In this document: in pieces, positions 14,055-23,406 of the stretch
Numbering within the stretch: the stretch's first letter is position 1
How the letters are laid out: every line of letters starts with the position of its first letter
Assembly: GCA_017467805.1 (NCBI GenBank)
Contig: JAFUKJ010000048.1
Location: 1 to 64,000 of the forward strand
Reading direction: 5' to 3'
Source of the DNA: Lachnospiraceae bacterium
GTDB lineage: Bacteria; Bacillota; Clostridia; Lachnospirales; Lachnospiraceae
DNA length: 64,000 nucleotides
The notes under the pieces: model-generated
What the model saw: only the letters and a program-made list of their open reading frames with translations
What the model was told of the DNA's origin: nothing
The model's database searches: none
Made by a program: the position numbers and the translations under genes

Positions 14055-15731
14055 TTATATGCATTTAATTTTCAAATTACTGCGAGTATCTTCCTCTATT
14101 AAATCTACCATCATATACGCAATAGGCTTTCCTTTCTCATATGCAACAGCAACCAAACCTACCGGCGTATCATCAAATGCGTCTGATACAAATGCAGAGT
14201 ATACTACCGTATCATCTTGTTGTAGTGTTGCTTGAAACTGATACATTTCATAAGACGTTTGCGCATAAAATTCTTTTACCAAATCATTAACACAATTTTT
14301 CTCTTCTTCGCAAAATCTCAACTCCTTGGTATCCAAATCAATAGATACGAGAGCATTCTCTGTCGCAATATAGATACTATTCTCTATGCGGTAGCAGGTA
14401 TGAATCCAATAAAGTAAATCTGATGTTTCATATGGATACAGGGTATATTCACTTGGATTATTTGTAGTAAATTCTAACAGAATGAGAGCAGGATTTTCTA
14501 TAGTTTCAGATTCTACATCGAAGTGATGAAAAACCACATATGTTTTATTCGCTATTTCATCAGGATATATTCCAATCACATTCCAATCCCACTTTTCTGT
14601 ATCCGACAATAAATCATTACCATCAAATGAATATGTCTCACCATCGATATAACAACTAAACTTTGCATCCTCATATTTTCCACCACCTGTTACCCCTTCA
14701 TCCCAATATGTATAAATAGGTGATGTTATGGTCTGCATATATACATCGCGAGAAGTTTCTAACTCTTCAATGATAGATAAAAAATACTTTGGATAAGCAC
14801 ATTCTTCTGTGATTAACAACTTCAAGAAATCAAAAGTATATGTTCCTTGTTCATCTGCTATGGTACACTCTTCCTCGTTTACTATGTACTCTTTATTACA
14901 CTGCATTGCAATCGGTGACTTATTTGATTCAGCAATCAGTTCATGAAACAAGAGTACTTGATTATCCTTTACAGTATAAAAGCTCCTTTCATACAAGACA
15001 GCTTCATTTTCGCCCTCATACGAATATTGGAAAAAAATCAGCGGATACTTAATCCCACCCTGCTCCATAGTATATACCTTCATGTACTCTTCAAACATGT
15101 CCGTTTCTACCACAAATCCTGCCTGTGTTTGATTTACTGAATAAATAGCTTCTGTCGCAATTCTATCCTCTCTAGAATATAAGCTTATCTGCCAATCTGC
15201 AGCATAGCACTTATCTTGGTACTGACATACATAATCAGATTCCAATTTAATATCGTACTCTCCCACACTCTCTGTATCAAAGCAGTAATAGCCTCTGTTC
15301 TCTGTGAACTCCAATAAGTTTTTCTCTTCTGTTACAACGGGAATCTTCATCCCCTCATACACCACTCTTATATCATCACAATAATCTCTGTCACATTTGT
15401 AAACGTTGCTATCAATTACGATATCTTCTGACGTAACAACAATCCTATTCATCTCATCATCCAAATGGTATATCTCTATCGCAAAGGCATATCCATCCTT
15501 ATTATTGGGCAAACTCTTTTTCAAATTCATTGATTGCAATACATTGGCCATCTTCTCAATATTTTCCTGATTTGTTATTGTAACCTCTCCAGCTGGATTG
15601 TATATCACTATTTTACTTATTGTGGTCATATCTACTACATCAGATATATTTGTACTTCTCCTACATATTAAAATACCTGCCAATACCACAAAAACCACTA
15701 CACTAACTAATGTCACAATTTTCTTTCGCAT
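14055..15731 (-). CDS. Exported protein of unknown function, paralogue A (558 aa)
   Basis: The third codon of the open frame (ATG 15731) is preferred, with GAGGT six bases upstream. A signal-type hydrophobic segment (VTLVSVVVFVVLAGILI) starts the protein; the rest is predicted outside the membrane, rich in Tyr, Glu and Asp, without catalytic motif. A central segment SPIAMQCNKEYIVNEEEC with ADEQGTYTFDFL closely matches a segment of the neighbouring 527-residue protein (IPIAMQCDKAYEVNETER, ADGQGIYTFDFL), so the two share a duplicated module. The role is unknown; a sensor or surface partner of the M56 locus is possible. Confidence 0.75.
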   Translation of the reverse strand: MRKKIVTLVSVVVFVVLAGILICRRSTNISDVVDMTTISKIVIYNPAGEVTITNQENIEKMANVLQSMNLKKSLPNNKDGYAFAIEIYHLDDEMNRIVVTSEDIVIDSNVYKCDRDYCDDIRVVYEGMKIPVVTEEKNLLEFTENRGYYCFDTESVGEYDIKLESDYVCQYQDKCYAADWQISLYSREDRIATEAIYSVNQTQAGFVVETDMFEEYMKVYTMEQGGIKYPLIFFQYSYEGENEAVLYERSFYTVKDNQVLLFHELIAESNKSPIAMQCNKEYIVNEEECTIADEQGTYTFDFLKLLITEECAYPKYFLSIIEELETSRDVYMQTITSPIYTYWDEGVTGGGKYEDAKFSCYIDGETYSFDGNDLLSDTEKWDWNVIGIYPDEIANKTYVVFHHFDVESETIENPALILLEFTTNNPSEYTLYPYETSDLLYWIHTCYRIENSIYIATENALVSIDLDTKELRFCEEEKNCVNDLVKEFYAQTSYEMYQFQATLQQDDTVVYSAFVSDAFDDTPVGLVAVAYEKGKPIAYMMVDLIEEDTRSNLKIKCI

Positions 15732-15763
15732 AATCATACCTCATAATTTCATTAATAGAGTAT

Positions 15764-15963
15764 TCAAACTACATAAGTATTACCAACTTGTACATAATCC
15801 ACCATTATTTTTAATGCTAATCTTCTTTCCCCAACATTTTCTATTAATACATTCAATTCATTATCCAAAAAGTCCTGCAAGAAAGCAACCGTATTCCTTT
15901 GCCGAATGCCGAGCTTTCTCCACCGTAAATTACCACTTCTGATATGATTCATCTCATGTTCTA
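15764..15963 (-). pseudogene. Relic of a second M56 (BlaR1-like) gene
   Basis: The minus strand reads EHEMNHIRSGNLRWRKLG, matching the metal-binding HExxH-like region of the intact copy (HEMNHILSGDLQWRKLG). Then, after an internal deletion of about 130 bases, it carries sequence matching the following part of that copy (GGCAAAGGAATACGGTTGC). Stops follow in the homologous frame. It lies directly before the 558-residue gene, just as the larger M56 copy lies before the 527-residue gene, so a segment holding both was duplicated. It keeps TCG (15905-15903) where the large copy has TAG. Confidence 0.72.
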
Positions 15964-15994
15964 TGCCTTTTTATCACAAAAGACACCTCAATTG

Positions 15995-17578
15995 TTATAA
16001 AGATGTGTCTTCAATTTCTGAATCTGCTTCGACTTCTTCATAAACTAATGTCAATTTCTCATCAATAATTCCCCATATACTAACCATATCTCCCACATGG
16101 TCTGTCATATCTTCACCAGCCACATACTGTTTGATTTTAATATAGTTGGTTCCTTCGTTCTCTAACACATCCAATACATAAAATCCTGTTACCATACCAA
16201 TAGCCGATTCATATACATAATCCTTTGCTATCTTTACCTCTTCTCCATTTGATTTACAGATTAGGTAGCCACCATTGTTACCTGCCTTAACCTTTACCGT
16301 ATACTTACTTCCTGAGAAAAAATCTTCTACCAAATTCGCATACTTTTCCCCATCAAAATCTAATAGCTGAATACCAAGACATCCCTCAGCGCCAGCATAT
16401 CTTGTATCAAATAATAACAAAATTTCTGTATCATTATCACTATCAAAATTGCCTGATATAATATCAATAAAATAATAATCCAAACCTTCCAAAATATATG
16501 TAGAATCACAGTCAGACATAGTCAATTCGAACTTTTTTATTACTTCTGAACCTTCTAGTTCTTCTGTTTCAATTATGAGACAATCATCCTTACCATCATG
16601 ATTCCAGTCTTCGACCAACATCCCATGCTTAGCTGATGCGTCCTCTACCGAATTATCCCAAGTATAGACTACTTCATATCTGCTTTCTTCTGTAATTGTC
16701 ATATTCAAGAAATCAAAAGTATATATTCCTTGTCCATCTGCTATGGTACGCTCTGTCTCGTTTACTTCGTACGCCTTGTCACACTGCATTGCAATCGGAA
16801 TTGTATCTTCCCCCTGCACATAATAGTACACCTGCTCATCACAGCCCATGATTGCATACCGGTCAAAAAAACAACAATAAACAGACTCTCCTTTTATTTT
16901 GCCAACAAACAGTTCGCCTTTCTCTGCCTGCGCCAAGCTATGAAGAAGCTCATCATGTAAAGATTCTTCTAAAACAAACCACTTATCTTTGCTACTCTGG
17001 GAAATTCGTTCCTGCACTATCTCATCGGATAAAATTCCCTTCTCATTTATTCCGAAAACAACATTCATAGAAACGATAATTTCTTCCAGCTCCGGCACAA
17101 TCATATTATTCGCTATAATCGGAGCCACATACGGCATTGCCTCGACTACAGCCTTTATTTTATCTTCCTCATATTTTACAGCTCCACCTACATACTCCAA
17201 GAAAACACCTTCTCCATATGCCTTCAAAGTGCATAGCGTCGACAATTTCGCTTTCTCCTCATCATTTAAATAAAATATGATATCCGATACTGGTTCAGTC
17301 TCTGGCACCTTTGTAACCTTCTGATATTCCATATCATTTAACAACTTTTGTAGCATCATTTCCATAAATCTCGGTGCTCCACCAACTCCATCATCAGTAT
17401 AAGGATATCCCAAACCAAATACTACTTCCTCGTCTTGCATAAATTTTAAAATCTCTGCGAGTGTATATTTAGTTTCTTGCTGTCCTACACTATGCATAAC
17501 CAAACACGCAACTATTAAGCATATGCTTACTAATATAATAATTACCTTGAATCCATTTTTCTTCATTTTATTGTTCAC
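15995..17578 (-). CDS. Exported protein of unknown function, paralogue B (527 aa)
   Basis: Begins at GTG 17578 after GAGGGGG, with a signal segment (FKVIIILVSICLIVACLVM). The C-terminal half has VEDWNHDGKDDCLII and GNFDSDNDTEILLLF, calcium-loop or FG-GAP-like repeats found in surface proteins. A central module (IPIAMQCDKAYEVNETER, ADGQGIYTFDFL) is shared with paralogue A. The gene has a BlaI-type TACA-N2-TGTA site just upstream of its ribosome site, so it is probably controlled by the nearby BlaI protein. No enzyme motif was seen. Confidence 0.75.
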   Translation of the reverse strand: MNNKMKKNGFKVIIILVSICLIVACLVMHSVGQQETKYTLAEILKFMQDEEVVFGLGYPYTDDGVGGAPRFMEMMLQKLLNDMEYQKVTKVPETEPVSDIIFYLNDEEKAKLSTLCTLKAYGEGVFLEYVGGAVKYEEDKIKAVVEAMPYVAPIIANNMIVPELEEIIVSMNVVFGINEKGILSDEIVQERISQSSKDKWFVLEESLHDELLHSLAQAEKGELFVGKIKGESVYCCFFDRYAIMGCDEQVYYYVQGEDTIPIAMQCDKAYEVNETERTIADGQGIYTFDFLNMTITEESRYEVVYTWDNSVEDASAKHGMLVEDWNHDGKDDCLIIETEELEGSEVIKKFELTMSDCDSTYILEGLDYYFIDIISGNFDSDNDTEILLLFDTRYAGAEGCLGIQLLDFDGEKYANLVEDFFSGSKYTVKVKAGNNGGYLICKSNGEEVKIAKDYVYESAIGMVTGFYVLDVLENEGTNYIKIKQYVAGEDMTDHVGDMVSIWGIIDEKLTLVYEEVEADSEIEDTSL

Positions 17579-17595
17579 ACTTTCCCCCTCAATTT

Positions 17596-17605
17596 TACAT
17601 TTGTA
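17596..17605. promoter_or_regulatory. Probable BlaI-type operator before paralogue B
   Basis: TACATTTGTA fits the TACA-N2-TGTA consensus of BlaI/MecI/CopY repressors and shares the half-site ATTTGTAGT with the larger palindrome before blaI. Confidence 0.6.
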
Positions 17606-17621
17606 GTTAAATTATCTATAA

Positions 17622-17646
17622 TTTAAAGGGACAATGTCCCTTTAAA
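17622..17646. terminator. Palindromic terminator after the M56 gene
   Basis: Perfect 12-bp arms TTTAAAGGGACA and TGTCCCTTTAAA around one central base, ending 9 bases from the M56 stop. It separates the regulator operon from paralogue B. Confidence 0.6.
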
Positions 17647-17654
17647 ATCTGTAT

Positions 17655-19046
17655 TTAATACATCACTGCCCCCATAACCTCCATAGTATCTGTACTACAG
17701 TTCTGTATATATGCTGCATATTTGCCTGCCTTTGATATCACAAAGCTATTTGCCACATGACCATTTCCTTGCAAATAAATCATTTCCCCTGTATCACAAT
17801 TCTTAATTCCTATTCGATACAATAGACTTGTATCATCACATGCTGACATAACTATAATAGTATCTCCTTTTGTCATATAATGTTGTGGACATGTAATTCT
17901 CTTACTAGCCTCAATCTCCTCTATTATATTTATATGTGAAGCATTCCCTGAACTGCTCACATTACTTTGAGTACTCATCTCTACTTCAACCACGCCATCA
18001 TCATCAGTACCATGCTGCTCCACAGATTTGTCTTCTAAGTTAGAAACTGATATCTCTTCTTCTGTTTCATTTGCCACTATCCATTTCTCCTGTAAGTCAG
18101 CACTTGCTGCTGATACCATTCCCGATGGAATCATGGCAGATATCATAAGTACAATACAACTCATCGCCAACTTCTTTCCTGTTGGTTTTGTTGCATTTCT
18201 CATTGTTACCATCGCATCGATTCTTCTCATCACTTGTTTTTTCGATTCGCATAACGCGATACTTGATATATTAAATAATTCATTATCTGAAAGTCCTGCC
18301 AAAAAGCAACCGTATTCCTTTGCCTAATACCAATCATTTCTCATGCCCGCCTTCATATCACAGACTATCTCTTGTTGCAATATTAGATATTTCAACTGCA
18401 CATATACAATAGGATTGTACCAGTGCATCATCAGTGTAAGTAATCCCAGCTTTCTCCACTGCAAATCACCACTCAGAATATGATTCATCTCATGTTCTAA
18501 TATCATCCGAAACTGTTTCTTCGTATACCTTGCGTATGGCACTACAATCTTATACCGCCATGTGCCGTAGGTGACAGGTGATTTCAATAAATCATTCTGG
18601 TAAAGCTCTACTTTGGAAATACCGAAACACTCCTTATATTCCTCGAAAAGTTCAAGCAATTCCTCTTGCTCTAATGGCACGTTCCCTCTCCATGTAACAG
18701 TTAATCTCCTCTGTCTATAGCATATCCACAAAATAGATGCACCAAATCCAACCAGCCATATACAGCCAAGCATAATAAACGGACTCGTAACCGCTGATGA
18801 CCTAGCGCAAATAAATTCTCCTGTAACAAGCCACGCCGAGCTGGCATATTGTAATCTTGATACACAGGTCAACATAAACGGAAATGGTAGCCAATATAAC
18901 ACAAATCCTAACTTCTGTCCCTGCATAATCACATATGGATTCCTATTTCTTCGGAATGTATCATATAGCCTCAATAAAATATATGCTATACTTCCTGCCA
19001 CACCCACGGTAAGCAAACAGGATAATCCCAATCTAATCCAAAGCAT
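17655..19046 (-). pseudogene. M56-family (BlaR1/MecR1-like) sensor peptidase, broken by an in-frame TAG
   Basis: BlaR1-type proteins sense an outside signal and cleave or inactivate the BlaI repressor. The first 240 codons give four membrane segments and the zinc motif HEMNH with downstream EIVCD. At 18326-18324 a TAG interrupts the frame, yet the same frame continues at once with AKEYGCFLAGLSDNELFNISSIALCESKKQVMRRIDAM, the usual M56 continuation, then a membrane segment and an exported tail to 17655. The relic copy at 15.9 kb has TCG (Ser) at this codon, so a single substitution explains the stop. The start overlaps blaI by 14 bases. If not read through, the sensor loses its outer domain. 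Confidence 0.82.
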
Positions 19047-19410
19047 CCAACATACTCCTTATACTCTTCTTCTCATCCTCTGTAAGCTCTCGAACCTCTG
19101 TAAAAGCAGCTAATAAGGTATCTACCTTGCCCTTCCCCCAGAATTCCACACACTTTGTAATCTCTCTCTTACCATACTCACTCTCAGAAACAAGAGGATA
19201 ATAATAGAACAGTCTGCCCTGACGCTTCATGGTTAGATATTCCTTCTTTACCATACGACTTAAAAAAGTCGATACCGTCTGTACCTTCCAATCCTTCTGA
19301 TACTGCTGATTAATTCTTGTCGTAATCTCTTGGATAGACAGCGCTTCTTCGCTCTGCCAGATTACCTTCATCACAAGCTCTTCACATTCTGATAATGCTT
19401 CCTGATTCAT
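19033..19410 (-). CDS. BlaI/MecI-family transcriptional repressor (125 aa)
   Basis: A winged-helix repressor that binds TACA-N2-TGTA sites as a dimer and is inactivated by its partner M56 peptidase. The sequence has the typical start EALSECEELVMKVIWQSEEALSIQEI, the recognition region TVSTFLSRMVKKEYLTMKRQGRLFYYYPLV and a C-terminal dimerisation helix. M5 of the frame (19410) is chosen because GGAGGAG lies directly before it, while the first ATG has no site. It overlaps the M56 gene, and a 30-bp palindrome sits upstream. Whether it serves beta-lactam response is not shown; no beta-lactamase gene is nearby. Confidence 0.88.
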   Translation of the reverse strand: MNQEALSECEELVMKVIWQSEEALSIQEITTRINQQYQKDWKVQTVSTFLSRMVKKEYLTMKRQGRLFYYYPLVSESEYGKREITKCVEFWGKGKVDTLLAAFTEVRELTEDEKKSIRSMLDALD

Positions 19411-19435
19411 ATTCTCCTCCATATATTTTTAATCA

Positions 19436-19465
19436 ACTACAAATATAATTAATTATATTTGTAGT
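19436..19465. promoter_or_regulatory. 30-bp perfect palindrome, blaI operator
   Basis: A perfect inverted repeat with half-site ACTACAAATATAATT centred at 19450/19451, 26 bases before the blaI start. Its outer ends, ACTACAAAT and ATTTGTAGT, are BlaI-type half-sites, so autoregulation is likely. Confidence 0.75.
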
Positions 19466-19526
19466 TATATTACCACTTTACATGATATTTGACAAGCCTA
19501 TCTCAAAACATTTTTCATATAAACAA

Positions 19527-19555
19527 AAAAGTGCTGACATAACAGCCAACACTTA
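19527..19555 (-). terminator. Terminator after the EcsC-like gene
   Basis: On the minus strand AAGTGTTG pairs with CAGCACTT (one G-U pair), followed by TTTTTTG, just after the gene's stop. Confidence 0.7.
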
Positions 19556-19562
19556 TCATAAC

Positions 19563-20345
19563 TCACAGCTTCTCTCTCAAAAACCTATACTGATACTTCA
19601 GATTCGCATACTCCACAATCTGCTTCATATAGATGGCATCATAGAAGCCGCCAACTGCACCCACAACGGGAATACCCTGTAAGAACTTCATATAGAGAAG
19701 CTCCTTAGAAAGTGTTCCTGCTGTATCCTTAATCTGCTGCGCTCTGTCGTAGCAATCGGGCAATTTTCCCGTTCTCATATATTCATTGAGCCTTTGATTA
19801 ATGTCTATCAGCTCGTCACCATAGGACAACGCGCCCTGTATCAACGTCAGAATAAAATATCTCTCCTGCTCAGACTCATAGGAATATCCATAGCTTAGTG
19901 CAATTTCATAGATACCCTTTAACACCATTCCCGTAAACAACGGAATATCAGGCAATCCAATTCCAAGCACACCCATTCCAACTCCTGATGCTCCCGAAAG
20001 TAAAAGATTCACACTACCCGAGCCCTTTGCTTTCTTGGAAAATGCCTTCAGCGACTTTCTATCCTGCTTAATCTGTGAAGTAAACTCGTTAATCTGATAA
20101 TTCTTCTCCGCCTCTTCACGCTTATAGGTCTTCTCTATAATACCTGTTCCCTTTTCAAATATCAGCTCAAATGCCTTGCAAAATGCGGTATCCAGTGTCG
20201 TCTGTAGTTTCTCAGGCACCTTTTCCTCCAGCTTACGATTCAGAAAGCTGTCCTTCTTATTAGAACGCGAATTCAGATACTTTAATTCCTTTTTACGAAT
20301 GGCATCCCATTCCTTTTCTATTGGTGTTCTTCTATCTCCTATCAT
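19563..20345 (-). CDS. EcsC-family protein (260 aa)
   Basis: EcsC proteins are membrane-associated companions of an ABC exporter in Bacillus, with an unclear role. The first part is charged (EKEWDAIRKKELKYLNSRSNKK), the middle has a glycine-rich hydrophobic segment (LLLSGASGVGMGVLGIGLPDIPLFTGMVLKGIYEIALSYGY) typical of the family, and the end has GIPVVGAVGGFYDAIYMKQIVEYA. Residue M19 of the frame (20345) is the likely start because GGAAGG lies eight bases before it; earlier codons overlap the HD gene. No ecsA or ecsB genes are adjacent. Confidence 0.8.
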   Translation of the reverse strand: MIGDRRTPIEKEWDAIRKKELKYLNSRSNKKDSFLNRKLEEKVPEKLQTTLDTAFCKAFELIFEKGTGIIEKTYKREEAEKNYQINEFTSQIKQDRKSLKAFSKKAKGSGSVNLLLSGASGVGMGVLGIGLPDIPLFTGMVLKGIYEIALSYGYSYESEQERYFILTLIQGALSYGDELIDINQRLNEYMRTGKLPDCYDRAQQIKDTAGTLSKELLYMKFLQGIPVVGAVGGFYDAIYMKQIVEYANLKYQYRFLREKL

Positions 20346-20376
20346 AAAAGCATCCTTCCTTTCTACACGCCAAACA

Positions 20377-21153
20377 CTACCCTTTACTACGACGAGCAAG
20401 ATATTCCCGCATCTTCTCCTTCATCATGGAAAACTGTTTTTTCGTTTCCTCACACTCCGATTCAAAATCCATCAGCTTATCCAGATACCCCTGCTCCTCT
20501 ACGATGCGATAGCTTACAGGATATACAAGCTCATACATCAGTGAAATATGACCGACTACATGGTCCACAGGTGTCTTCTTCAAACTTCTAAGTACTGCAT
20601 GTTCCTCGTAAAACGCCTGAACAACCTCCTCTGTAATCTTCGCCTCCCGTAGTTCCTTTGTCGTTACATTATAAATTTCCTCTAATGGAAAGATAATATT
20701 TACCTTTAAAATATCAATCTTATCCGCATCTCTAAGCAGATGTGCAAACCTTTGCTCACGCTGTGTATAGTCCTCAGGAATACGATATGCACTATGAGCG
20801 CGGATTGCTTTCTCAAGCAACTCGTCCTCAGAAGTGTCCTCTATGTAATCTCTGATTCTGCCTTCTTTAAACAAAATGTCCGCACCAAACTGCGCATGGT
20901 CTATAGAATCCGCATCGATAAATGTTCCATAGATACGCACCTGCTCAAACCGTCCTACATCGTGTAAAAGTCCTGTCAACCACGCGATATCAACCTCATC
21001 ATCCGTAAAGCCTGACTCTTTGGCAATTCTCTCACATAACTCACTGACACGATAGGTATGCTCTACCTTAAGCCTAATCTTTTCATCCTCGATATTATAA
21101 TCCTTCACATAGTCCTGAAAGCATTTCAGGGCTTTTTCTCTGTCTATTATCAT
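20377..21153 (-). CDS. HD-domain phosphohydrolase (258 aa)
   Basis: HD proteins hydrolyse phosphate esters, often of nucleotides, using two metals. The key residues are visible: H in KVEHTYRVSELC, the LLHDVGRFEQ doublet (about residues 62-67), a further H in IDHAQFGADIL and D in LLRDADKIDILK. The substrate is unknown. It begins eight bases after the DHFR stop and overlaps nothing of note, so folA and this gene are probably co-transcribed. Confidence 0.82.
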   Translation of the reverse strand: MIIDREKALKCFQDYVKDYNIEDEKIRLKVEHTYRVSELCERIAKESGFTDDEVDIAWLTGLLHDVGRFEQVRIYGTFIDADSIDHAQFGADILFKEGRIRDYIEDTSEDELLEKAIRAHSAYRIPEDYTQREQRFAHLLRDADKIDILKVNIIFPLEEIYNVTTKELREAKITEEVVQAFYEEHAVLRSLKKTPVDHVVGHISLMYELVYPVSYRIVEEQGYLDKLMDFESECEETKKQFSMMKEKMREYLARRSKG

Positions 21154-21160
21154 TGAAATA

Positions 21161-21634
21161 CTATGCCTCTTTTCTTATATAGGTCACATACTCATACGGC
21201 ATTTCGCCATCTACAGTTTTCTCTACTTCCCTTGTAAAATCATTCTCATCAAACTCAGGAAAAAAAGTATCACCATCTATCAGGGCATCTATCTCGGTAA
21301 TATACATCTTATCCACAAGTGAAAGCGCCTCTTCGTAAAGTTTTCCACCGCCGCCAATAAAGATATCCCTATCTCCTGCGATTCTTAGAGCCTCCTCCAA
21401 AGAGCCTGCCGTTGTGCAATTCTCAGCTTCAAAGTGCTGCGTCTTCGATATGATAATATTGTAGCGATTCGGTAAAGGCCTACCAATGGACTCATAGGTA
21501 CGCCTTCCCATGATTACCACATTCCCTGTGGTTAAATCACGGAAGCGCGACAGCTCACCATGAATATTCCACGGAATACTGCCGTCCTTACCAATCACTC
21601 TGTTCTTCGTATGTGCAACAATTAAACTTATCAA
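21161..21634 (-). CDS. folA: Dihydrofolate reductase (157 aa)
   Basis: Reduces dihydrofolate to tetrahydrofolate with NADPH, the step blocked by trimethoprim. It has the family's ISLIVAHTKNRVIGKDGSIPW start, the catalytic acidic residue in HGELSRF, the NADPH loop NVVIMGRRTYESIGRPLPNR and FIGGGGKLYEEAL. The length is normal. It lies 12 bases after the M3 peptidase gene and leads into the HD gene, so these form one transcription unit. Confidence 0.93.
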   Translation of the reverse strand: MISLIVAHTKNRVIGKDGSIPWNIHGELSRFRDLTTGNVVIMGRRTYESIGRPLPNRYNIIISKTQHFEAENCTTAGSLEEALRIAGDRDIFIGGGGKLYEEALSLVDKMYITEIDALIDGDTFFPEFDENDFTREVEKTVDGEMPYEYVTYIRKEA

Positions 21635-21646
21635 CTAAATCTACCT

Positions 21647-23311
21647 CTAAGCTTCAAACTTCTCAATCAACTCCTTGATACAGCCATCCTCAAACGGACT
21701 CTTTAAGCCAACCTCTTCTATCATATTTACAAAGAAATCCTTGGCTGACAGCTTACAAAGCTTCTCATAATTTGTCCATGCCTTATCAAAGTCTTCATCC
21801 ATCATTACCTTAAACTGCATTGCACACACGCTGGCAAGACAGTAATCAATATAGTAAAACGGCATTCCAAAGATATGCGCCTGTCTCTGCCAGAAGCCGC
21901 CCTTACTGTAAAATGCGTCATCCTCATAGTCCATATGCGGACGATACACCTTCTCCAAACCAAGCCATACCTGCTTTCTCTCCGATGGCGTCAGCTCTGG
22001 CTTCTCATACATAATATGCTGGAACTCATCTACCATACAGCCATAAGGCACAAACGCTGTAGAATCCTCCAAATGCATCTTAAGATATTCTTCCTTCTTA
22101 TCACCGAAGAAAAGCTCCATCCACTGATAAGTAAAATACTCCATAGACATAGAGTGAATCTCTGCCGTCTCCATAGTAATATCAAGATGTTCTCTAATCT
22201 CCTCATCACGCACCACATAGCCCTGGAAAGCATGTCCACACTCATGGGTAATGACATCCACATCGCCACTGGTACCATTAAAGTTTGCAAAGATAAATGG
22301 TGACTTAAAGTTCGGAATATAGGTCATATATCCGCCCTGACGCTTGGTCTTTCTACCCAACACATCAAACAGCTCATTCTCCTGCATAAAGTCAAAGAAT
22401 TCCTTCGTCTCTGCTGAGAGCTCCCCATACATCTTCTGTCCTGCTGCCAGTATCTCCTCTGGAGTACCGATAGGCGACGGATTACCATTCGGGAAATATA
22501 CCTCATGGTCGATAAAGGAAAGCTTCTCTACACCAATACGCTGTCTTCTGCGCTCGTGAAGTCTGTTCGCATATGGCACAAAGTATTCCTTCACCTGATT
22601 TCTGAAATTCTCCACCATTTCCTTATCATAGCAGTTTCTACGCATACGATAATAGCCAAGCTCCACATAGTTCTCATAGCCAAGCTCTTTTGCCTGTTTG
22701 GTTCTATTCTTTACCAGCTTGTCATAGATTTCGTCAATCTCATCCGTCACAGACTGAAAATACTCGCTAACCGCCTTCCAAGCCCTTCTTCTCACCTCTC
22801 TGTCAGGGCTTGTCTGGAACTTTCTCATAAGAGACAGGTTATATACCTCTCCCTCAAATGGAATCTTCGCTGTTGCAATCAGCTTACTGTATCTGCTGCT
22901 TAATGCATTCTCCTCCTGCATCAGCGGCACAATCTTTTCATCAAAAGACTTCAAGGAAAGCTCTATATTCTTAAACGAAACCTTTCCTATCTTCTCCTCC
23001 AGATATTCCCTATATGGCGAATCATACAGTATCTTCTGATACTCTGTGTCATACTGCTCTATCAGTGGGAGTATCTCATCATAGAAATTACGCTCCTTCT
23101 CATAGAACTCGTCTGTCGTATCAATATCATGACGAATCATGGCAATCTCAATATTCGTCTGTACATCATTCTTCAATTTATAGTATTCCTTGTGAATCGC
23201 AAACTGCTCCTCGCCGCTCTTCGCATTCTTCGAAGCTTCCATAATACGCTTGTATTCTGCTTCTACCTGCTTCATATCTACTCTCTCGTAAGGCATCTGT
23301 GAAAATTTCAT
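21647..23311 (-). CDS. M3-family oligoendopeptidase (554 aa)
   Basis: A cytoplasmic zinc peptidase that trims short peptides. The zinc motif HECGHAFQGYV is clear near residue 340, with a glutamate ligand expected in ETAEIHSMSMEYF about 25 residues on. The rest fits the PepF-like M3B group (KEYLKMHLEDSTAFVPYGCMVDEFQHIMYE, YYIDYCLASVCAMQFK). The length is normal for the group. It is the first gene of the unit with folA. A pepF symbol is withheld because several subgroups exist. Confidence 0.9.
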   Translation of the reverse strand: MKFSQMPYERVDMKQVEAEYKRIMEASKNAKSGEEQFAIHKEYYKLKNDVQTNIEIAMIRHDIDTTDEFYEKERNFYDEILPLIEQYDTEYQKILYDSPYREYLEEKIGKVSFKNIELSLKSFDEKIVPLMQEENALSSRYSKLIATAKIPFEGEVYNLSLMRKFQTSPDREVRRRAWKAVSEYFQSVTDEIDEIYDKLVKNRTKQAKELGYENYVELGYYRMRRNCYDKEMVENFRNQVKEYFVPYANRLHERRRQRIGVEKLSFIDHEVYFPNGNPSPIGTPEEILAAGQKMYGELSAETKEFFDFMQENELFDVLGRKTKRQGGYMTYIPNFKSPFIFANFNGTSGDVDVITHECGHAFQGYVVRDEEIREHLDITMETAEIHSMSMEYFTYQWMELFFGDKKEEYLKMHLEDSTAFVPYGCMVDEFQHIMYEKPELTPSERKQVWLGLEKVYRPHMDYEDDAFYSKGGFWQRQAHIFGMPFYYIDYCLASVCAMQFKVMMDEDFDKAWTNYEKLCKLSAKDFFVNMIEEVGLKSPFEDGCIKELIEKFEA

Positions 23312-23361
23312 CTTTACTCTACCTCTCTTTTTTCATTACTATAATAAAGTATAACAAAAAA

Positions 23362-23387
23362 GGTGTAGCGGTTTCAACCGCTACACC
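23362..23387 (-). terminator. Terminator after the DUF5722 gene
   Basis: An 11-bp stem GGTGTAGCGGT/ACCGCTACACC is followed on the minus strand by TTTTTTG. Confidence 0.85.
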
Positions 23388-23406
23388 CTGTCTAAACTAT
23401 TAAGTT

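Noticed and set aside
15598-15942. Plus-strand ORF opposite the relic and paralogue A
   Set aside because: It is antisense to better-supported minus-strand genes, has no ribosome site and shows a low-complexity hydrophobic reading.
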